DNA of 10,481 nt, from positions 1-10,481 of the forward strand of contig WRFK01000038.1 in assembly GCA_009778835.1 (NCBI GenBank). Reading direction: 5' to 3'. The notes beneath the pieces are model-generated. The model was not told where the DNA came from. It worked only from the letters and a program-made list of their open reading frames with translations, and did no database searches. Positions 6,329 to 10,481 of this stretch are shown one piece after another. The position numbers and the translations under genes are program-made. How positions within the stretch are numbered: position 1 is the stretch's first letter; each line of letters opens with the position of its first letter. Source of the stretch: Spirochaetaceae bacterium (GTDB taxonomy: Bacteria; Spirochaetota; Spirochaetia; CADAEX01).

Positions 6329-6362
6329 TTTTTATCAAATAACTCCAAGTAATTGATAAAAA
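6329..6362. promoter_or_regulatory. 10-bp inverted repeat upstream of the aminotransferase promoter
   Basis: TTTTTATCAA (6329-6338) and TTGATAAAAA (6353-6362) are perfectly complementary arms separated by 14 bases. The repeat lies 36 bp upstream of the TATAAT at 6398. With no trailing T-run it is not a terminator; the place and symmetry suggest a regulator site or, less likely, curved A-tract DNA aiding the promoter. Confidence 0.45.
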
Positions 6363-6397
6363 ACATCATAGAAGTTATACTTTTTAAAAATTTTACC

Positions 6398-6403
6398 TAT
6401 AAT
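6398..6403 (+). promoter_or_regulatory. -10 element of the aminotransferase-ior operon
   Basis: Consensus TATAAT at 6398-6403 would start transcription near 6410, giving a leader of about 45 bases. At the expected -35 position only the poor match TTATAC (6375-6380) is found, which suggests dependence on an activator or on the upstream A+T-rich DNA. An 8-bp palindrome ACAATTGT at 6414-6421 falls just after the start point. Confidence 0.5.
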
Positions 6404-6454
6404 TTACTCCATGACAATTGTTAAAGTTTAGATAGGGCAGGCTGGAGGACCTTG

Positions 6455-7639
6455 ATGGCAGTCTCAAAAAATGTAATTAGCGCAATGGAAAGCTCATCCT
6501 GGATAAGGAAGATGTTTGAAACAGGAGCGGTTTTAAAATCAAAATATGGTCAAGAAAATGTATTTGACTTTAGCCTTGGGAATCCCAATATTGATCCGCC
6601 AACAGATTTCGCAAAAGCGCTTGCAGAATATACAAAAAATGTAAAACCAGGCATGCATGCATATATGCCTAATGCAGGATATCAGGATGTAAGGGAAAAA
6701 ATCGCCTTGTGGGTAAGCAAAACAGAAGAAGTTGAAATACCCGCAGCCAATATTGTAATGACATGCGGCGCAGCAGGGGCAATGAATGCGGTATTAAAGA
6801 CAATTCTTAATCCGGGCGACAATATTATTGCAATAACCCCTTACTTTGCCGAATATGACGCCTATGTTGCAAATCACGGAGGTCAACTTGTCCGTGTTTC
6901 TTCCGGAGATGATTTTAATCTTTCTCCTGAAAATATTGAAAAAGCAATAGATGATAAAACACAGGGGGTAATCATTAATTCTCCCAATAACCCTTCGGGA
7001 AAAGTATATAACGAAGAGACAATAAAAAAACTGGCTGCAATGCTTGAAAGAAAAAGCAAAGAAAGGGGCAGGGCGATCTATCTTTTAAGCGATGAGCCTT
7101 ACAAGAAAATCGTATATGACGGAGTTAAAGTGCCATCTGCTGTTAAAGCCTATAAACACAGTATTATTTTGACATCATATTCAAAAGATCTTTCGATTCC
7201 CGGTGAAAGAATAGGATGGGTTGCTGTTAACCCTGCTGCGGAAGATATTGCAAATCTTATGGGCGGGATAATAATGTGCAACAGGGTTCTTGGTTATGTG
7301 AATGCGCCGGCAATAATGCAGAAAGTTGTTGCAGAGTTCCAGGGAAAAAGTGTTGATATTGATTTTTACAAAAAAAAGAGAGACAGGATTTCGGAAATAC
7401 TTGGAAATATAGGTTATGAATTTACAAAACCCGAAGGGGCTTTTTACCTTTTTCCAAAAGCTCCGGGCGGAGATGATCTGAAAGCAGTAGATGCTCTTCA
7501 AAATGAAAAAGTCCTGGTTGTTCCCGGAAGGGGTTTTGGCACTTTAGGATATTTCAGAATCGCTTATTGTGTTTCCGATAAAGTTATCGAGGGAGCTGCT
7601 GCAGGTTTTAAAAAAGCATTTGATGCTCTAAAAAAATAA
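6455..7639 (+). CDS. PLP-dependent class I/II aminotransferase, probably aromatic
   Basis: 394 residues, full length for fold-type I aminotransferases. It transfers the amino group between an amino acid and a 2-oxoacid in the cytoplasm. Visible marks are the N-terminal FSLGNPNIDPP substrate loop, TCGAAGAMNAVLKT cofactor-phosphate loop, N179 in INSPNNPSGKVY, D213 in LLSDEPYKKIVYDG contacting the pyridine ring, the Schiff-base lysine K244 in TSYSKDLSIPGERIGW, and R368 in GYFRIAYC for the substrate carboxylate. The ATG at 6455 follows GGAGG at 6444-6448 by six bases; a TTG at 6452 is in frame but too close. It is first in the operon with iorAB, which argues for phenylalanine, tyrosine or tryptophan as substrate, supplying arylpyruvates. 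Sequence alone cannot exclude aspartate or alanine. Confidence 0.9.
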   Translation: MAVSKNVISAMESSSWIRKMFETGAVLKSKYGQENVFDFSLGNPNIDPPTDFAKALAEYTKNVKPGMHAYMPNAGYQDVREKIALWVSKTEEVEIPAANIVMTCGAAGAMNAVLKTILNPGDNIIAITPYFAEYDAYVANHGGQLVRVSSGDDFNLSPENIEKAIDDKTQGVIINSPNNPSGKVYNEETIKKLAAMLERKSKERGRAIYLLSDEPYKKIVYDGVKVPSAVKAYKHSIILTSYSKDLSIPGERIGWVAVNPAAEDIANLMGGIIMCNRVLGYVNAPAIMQKVVAEFQGKSVDIDFYKKKRDRISEILGNIGYEFTKPEGAFYLFPKAPGGDDLKAVDALQNEKVLVVPGRGFGTLGYFRIAYCVSDKVIEGAAAGFKKAFDALKK

Positions 7640-7678
7640 TTGAAAATTAGAATTTACCTAAATTAAGGAGTTTATAAA

Positions 7679-9283
7679 ATGGCAGAACAAGTACTGCTTG
7701 GAGATGAGGCAATTGCACTGGGAGCCATACATGCCGGGCTTTCAAATGCTTATGGATACCCGGGTACCCCATCTTCGGAAATTATGGGATATCTTATTGA
7801 TTATTCAAAGAAAACCGGAAAGATACATGCAGGATGGTGCAGTAATGAAAAAACTGCTTATGAAGATGCGCTTGGAGTATCAATGGCAGGAAAAAGAACA
7901 ATGGTAACAACAAAGCATGTTGGGCTTAATGTTGCCGCTGACCCTTTTATCAATTCTGCTCTTTTAAAGATAAATGGCGGAGTTGTTGTTGTTGTTGCCG
8001 ATGATCCGGGGATGCATTCATCTCAGGATGAGCAGGACAGCAGATTTTATGCAGACTACGCAAAAGTGCCGTGCTTTGAGCCGGTGAATCAGCAGGAAGC
8101 TTATGAGATGATGGGTGAAGCATTTGAGTTTTCCGAAAAATATAACATCCCTGTTATGATGAGAATTGTAACACGCCTTGCGCACTCAAGAGCAGTTGTG
8201 GATACAAAAGAAGAAAGGGCGCAGAACAAAAAGAAAAAAACAGATGACGCAACATCATGGATGCTTCTTCCTCTTTATGCCAGAAGGCAATGGGACAGGC
8301 TTCTTTTAAAATATGATGAGTTTTCAAAAAAATCAGAAGATTCAAAATATAATCAGCTTTATATAAATCCGGATTTTAAAAAATATGGCATAATTACAAC
8401 AGGACTTGGAAAAAACTACTATATTGAAAATCTTCCTGAGCTTTCTGTTAAACCTTCCCATTTACATATAGGGTTTTATCCATACCCAGCAGAGAAAATA
8501 AAAAAACTCGCGGCCCATGTTGAAAAAATAATTGTAATAGAAGAAGGGTATCCTTTTATTGAGCAAAAACTAAGGGGAATTTTAAAACAGCCTGTTATTA
8601 TAGAAGGAAAGCTTGATAATAAAATTCAGCCAACAGGGGAACTTAATCCCGATAACGTAAGGCCGGTGCTTGGGCTTGCGGAAAGAAAAGGGCTTGCGGC
8701 TGTTGAAAAACTGCCGGGAAGGCCTCCACAGCTTTGCCAGGGGTGTTCTCATGTTGATTCTTATAATTTTATTAAAGAAGCATTATCCGGCTATAGCGAA
8801 AGCATTGTTACATCGGATATCGGGTGTTATGCGCTTGGAGCTATGCCCCCGTATTCGGCAATAGAGTCAATTGTGTGCATGGGCGCTTGTATAGGAAATG
8901 CAAAAGGGGCGGCAGAGGCAGGATTAAAACCTGCTGTTGCGGTTATAGGCGACAGCACTTTCTACCATTCGGGAATGACTGCTCTTGTGGATGCTGTATC
9001 GGCCAATACTCCAATGACTCTTATTATACTTGATAACGGCACAGTTGCCATGACAGGCGGGCAGGAGACCATTCTTCCCTCTTCGCAACTTGAATCTGTA
9101 ATTAAAGGGCTGGGGGTTAATCCTGAGCATATAAAGACAGTTGTTCCTATTGCTAAAAATCATGATGAAAATGTAAAAATATTAAAAGAAGAACTTGAAT
9201 ACGAAGGTCTTTCTGTAGTTCTTTCTGTAAGAGAATGTATAGAAAATATTAAAAGGCGACTCAAAAAGGAGAGAAGTGAATAA
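7679..9283 (+). CDS. iorA: Indolepyruvate:ferredoxin oxidoreductase alpha subunit, no ferredoxin domain
   Basis: Catalytic subunit that oxidatively decarboxylates aryl-2-oxoacids with CoA to aryl-acetyl-CoA and CO2, passing electrons to ferredoxin; works as a complex with IorB. The N-terminal pyrimidine-binding domain shows GYPGTPSSE (26-34), E57 in SNEKTAYE, KHVGLNVAADP and ADDPGMHSSQDEQDSR. The C-terminal thiamine-diphosphate domain shows CQGC (353-356), SDIGCYALG (379-387) and GDST (424-427) with the Mg-binding D425 and N453 in LDNGTVAMTGGQ. At 534 residues it stops just after the catalytic core (SVRECIENIKRR), whereas the well-known archaeal enzymes (about 600-650 residues) continue into a two-cluster ferredoxin domain; no CxxCxxC pattern exists here. 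It has AAGGAG eight bases before the ATG, sits 39 bases after the aminotransferase, and its stop overlaps iorB by one base. Confidence 0.93.
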   Translation: MAEQVLLGDEAIALGAIHAGLSNAYGYPGTPSSEIMGYLIDYSKKTGKIHAGWCSNEKTAYEDALGVSMAGKRTMVTTKHVGLNVAADPFINSALLKINGGVVVVVADDPGMHSSQDEQDSRFYADYAKVPCFEPVNQQEAYEMMGEAFEFSEKYNIPVMMRIVTRLAHSRAVVDTKEERAQNKKKKTDDATSWMLLPLYARRQWDRLLLKYDEFSKKSEDSKYNQLYINPDFKKYGIITTGLGKNYYIENLPELSVKPSHLHIGFYPYPAEKIKKLAAHVEKIIVIEEGYPFIEQKLRGILKQPVIIEGKLDNKIQPTGELNPDNVRPVLGLAERKGLAAVEKLPGRPPQLCQGCSHVDSYNFIKEALSGYSESIVTSDIGCYALGAMPPYSAIESIVCMGACIGNAKGAAEAGLKPAVAVIGDSTFYHSGMTALVDAVSANTPMTLIILDNGTVAMTGGQETILPSSQLESVIKGLGVNPEHIKTVVPIAKNHDENVKILKEELEYEGLSVVLSVRECIENIKRRLKKERSE

Positions 9284-9846
9284 TGAAATTCGATGTAGTA
9301 CTGGCAGGTGTAGGGGGGCAGGGGGTTTTGTCCCTTGCTGCAATAATTGCAACAGGAGCCATGAAAGATAATTTAAAAGTAAGACAATCTGAGGTTCATG
9401 GAATGGCGCAGCGCGGAGGCGCGGTTCTTGCTCACCTTAGGATTTCGGATTCGGAAATCGCAAGTGATCTTGTGCCAAAGGGAGCAGCCTCGCTTGTTTT
9501 AAGCATGGAGCCTCTTGAATCTTTACGCTATGTGGATTTTCTTTCTCCGGAAGGAAGCATAGTAACAGCATCAGAGCCTTTTATAAACATACCTAATTAT
9601 CCTGAAACAGAAACAATATATGAGAAAATAAGAAAATTCAAAAATCATAAGATCGTGGATTCTGTTGCGCTTGCAAAAAAAGCAGGTTCGGCAAGAGCTG
9701 CCAATATGGTTATAATAGGGGCAGCATCGGGAATTTTACCTGTTTCAAAAGAATCTCTTAAAGCTGCCATAGTGGAGCTTTTCCTTTCCAAGGGAAAAGA
9801 GGTTGCAGATGCAAATATTAAAGCTTTTGAGCTTGGAGCAGAATAG
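9283..9846 (+). CDS. iorB: Indolepyruvate:ferredoxin oxidoreductase beta subunit
   Basis: 187 residues, normal length for IorB, the gamma-domain-like subunit that pairs with IorA and probably contacts CoA and helps form the active complex. Visible marks are the N-terminal glycine-rich loop AGVGGQGVLS (8-17), the highly conserved EVHGMAQRGGAV (37-48), and a C-terminal ANMVIIGAASG (about 139-149). It has no cysteine clusters, as expected for this subunit. Its ATG overlaps the iorA stop in TAATG, indicating translational coupling and fixed stoichiometry; AAGGAG lies about 11 bases upstream. A 5-bp inverted repeat ATCCG/CGGAT (9855-9875) occurs in the gap after it, too weak to call a terminator. 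Confidence 0.93.
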   Translation: MKFDVVLAGVGGQGVLSLAAIIATGAMKDNLKVRQSEVHGMAQRGGAVLAHLRISDSEIASDLVPKGAASLVLSMEPLESLRYVDFLSPEGSIVTASEPFINIPNYPETETIYEKIRKFKNHKIVDSVALAKKAGSARAANMVIIGAASGILPVSKESLKAAIVELFLSKGKEVADANIKAFELGAE

Positions 9847-9887
9847 ATAATTTTATCCGGTTTTAATATACGGATTGGAGTACTGTA

Positions 9888-10481
9888 ATGGATATAAGAT
9901 ATTGGGATAGCGGAATTGAAAAGATTGAAAAAAAAGATCTTGAAAATTATCAGCTTGAAAATCTGAAAGAGACTATTTATTGGGCGCTTAAAACCCCTTT
10001 TTATAAAGAAAGGCTTGCAAGCGTTGGAATAACATCTCCCGATGATATAAAAACTCTTTCTGATTTAAAGAAAATTCCTTATACAACAAAAGATGATTTG
10101 CGCAAAGTATATCCATATAACCATCTTGCTGTTCCCAAAGAAGATGTTGTAAGACTTCATGCTTCAAGCGGGACAACAGGAGCCATAACCGTTATTTACC
10201 ATACTCAACGAGATATAGACAGATGGACAGAGCTGGCTGCAAGAGCCGTAACAATGGTAGGCTGCACCAATAAAGATGTTTTTCAAAATATGATGTCTTA
10301 CGGCCTTTTTACAGGAGGGCTTGGGCTTCACTATGGCGCGGAAAAAGCAGGACTTACTGTTATTCCAATAAGCGCAGGCAATACAAAAAGACAATTTAAA
10401 TTTATGAAAGATTTTCAGACAACTTTTGTTCATGCAACTCCAAGCTATCTGCTTCATATTTCTTCGATTATGGAAGAAGAA
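9888..10481 (+). CDS. paaK: Phenylacetate-CoA ligase family enzyme, C-terminus cut by window edge
   Basis: Adenylate-forming ligase that joins aryl-acetates to CoA with ATP giving AMP and pyrophosphate. 198 codons are visible of about 430. Family marks are RYWDSGIEKI at the start, LKETIYWALKTPFYKERL, LSDLKKIPYTTKDDLR, the ATP-binding P-loop SSGTTG at 93-98, followed by AITVIYHTQRDIDRW, and HYGAEKAGLTVIPISAGNTKRQ. The residues after the loop are Ala-Ile where many relatives have Lys/Asn-Pro, a mild departure. It follows iorB by 41 bases with GGAG seven bases before the ATG, so it is the fourth gene of the operon. Context suggests the substrates are phenylacetate, indoleacetate or 4-hydroxyphenylacetate. 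The gene symbol names the family, not a proven substrate. Confidence 0.9.
   Translation, partial: MDIRYWDSGIEKIEKKDLENYQLENLKETIYWALKTPFYKERLASVGITSPDDIKTLSDLKKIPYTTKDDLRKVYPYNHLAVPKEDVVRLHASSGTTGAITVIYHTQRDIDRWTELAARAVTMVGCTNKDVFQNMMSYGLFTGGLGLHYGAEKAGLTVIPISAGNTKRQFKFMKDFQTTFVHATPSYLLHISSIMEEE

Noticed and set aside
7181..7501. Minus-strand open frame of 106 codons inside the aminotransferase gene
   Set aside because: Antisense to the PLP-lysine region of a clear full-length enzyme; no promoter or ribosome site of its own.
10164..10457. Minus-strand open frame of 97 codons at the right end
   Set aside because: Antisense to the ATP-binding region of the phenylacetate-CoA ligase; no independent support.

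Overview
The window is A+T-rich bacterial DNA with closely packed genes, strong Shine-Dalgarno sites and no RNA gene, CRISPR array or transposase that I can see. Two features point to an anaerobe that handles amino acids through ferredoxin: an indolepyruvate-type 2-oxoacid:ferredoxin oxidoreductase (IorAB) and a phenylacetate-CoA ligase family enzyme. A long two-domain SppA and a meso-diaminopimelate decarboxylase suggest a Gram-negative-type or deep-branching anaerobe; a Treponema-like spirochaete or similar gut/host-associated lineage would fit. That placement is inference and weak.

Layout. (1) 1-1175, minus: lysA, cut by the left edge. (2) 1176-1382: divergent intergenic region with an inverted repeat over a -10-like element. 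(3) 1383-3182, plus: sppA. It converges on a minus-strand unit that ends at the terminator at 3195-3225. (4) 3315-6149, minus: an accessory block. In transcription order it holds a 12-helix membrane protein with a C-terminal LuxR-type DNA-binding domain, a small protein with four CxxC knuckles, and two tandem near-identical proteins of unknown family. (5) 6150-6454: divergent regulatory region with a promoter for the LuxR-type gene, several inverted repeats and a consensus -10 for the rightward operon. (6) 6455-10481, plus: class I/II aminotransferase, iorA, iorB and a phenylacetate-CoA ligase (cut by the right edge), tightly spaced as one operon.

How the genes work together. The rightward operon is a coherent path for aromatic amino acids: transamination to arylpyruvate, ferredoxin-linked oxidative decarboxylation to arylacetyl-CoA, and interconversion of arylacetyl-CoA with arylacetate. 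It could run as degradation or in reverse as arylacetate salvage. The IorA lacks the usual C-terminal ferredoxin domain.

The most novel part is the minus-strand block. Two copies of an 18-bp palindrome (CCTACA-N6-TGTAGG), 43 bp apart centre to centre, lie between the membrane LuxR-type regulator and the zinc-knuckle gene. They look like a two-site operator. A membrane sensor-regulator next to a small zinc protein and a duplicated unknown protein is a candidate undescribed regulated system, but its function cannot be read from the sequence.
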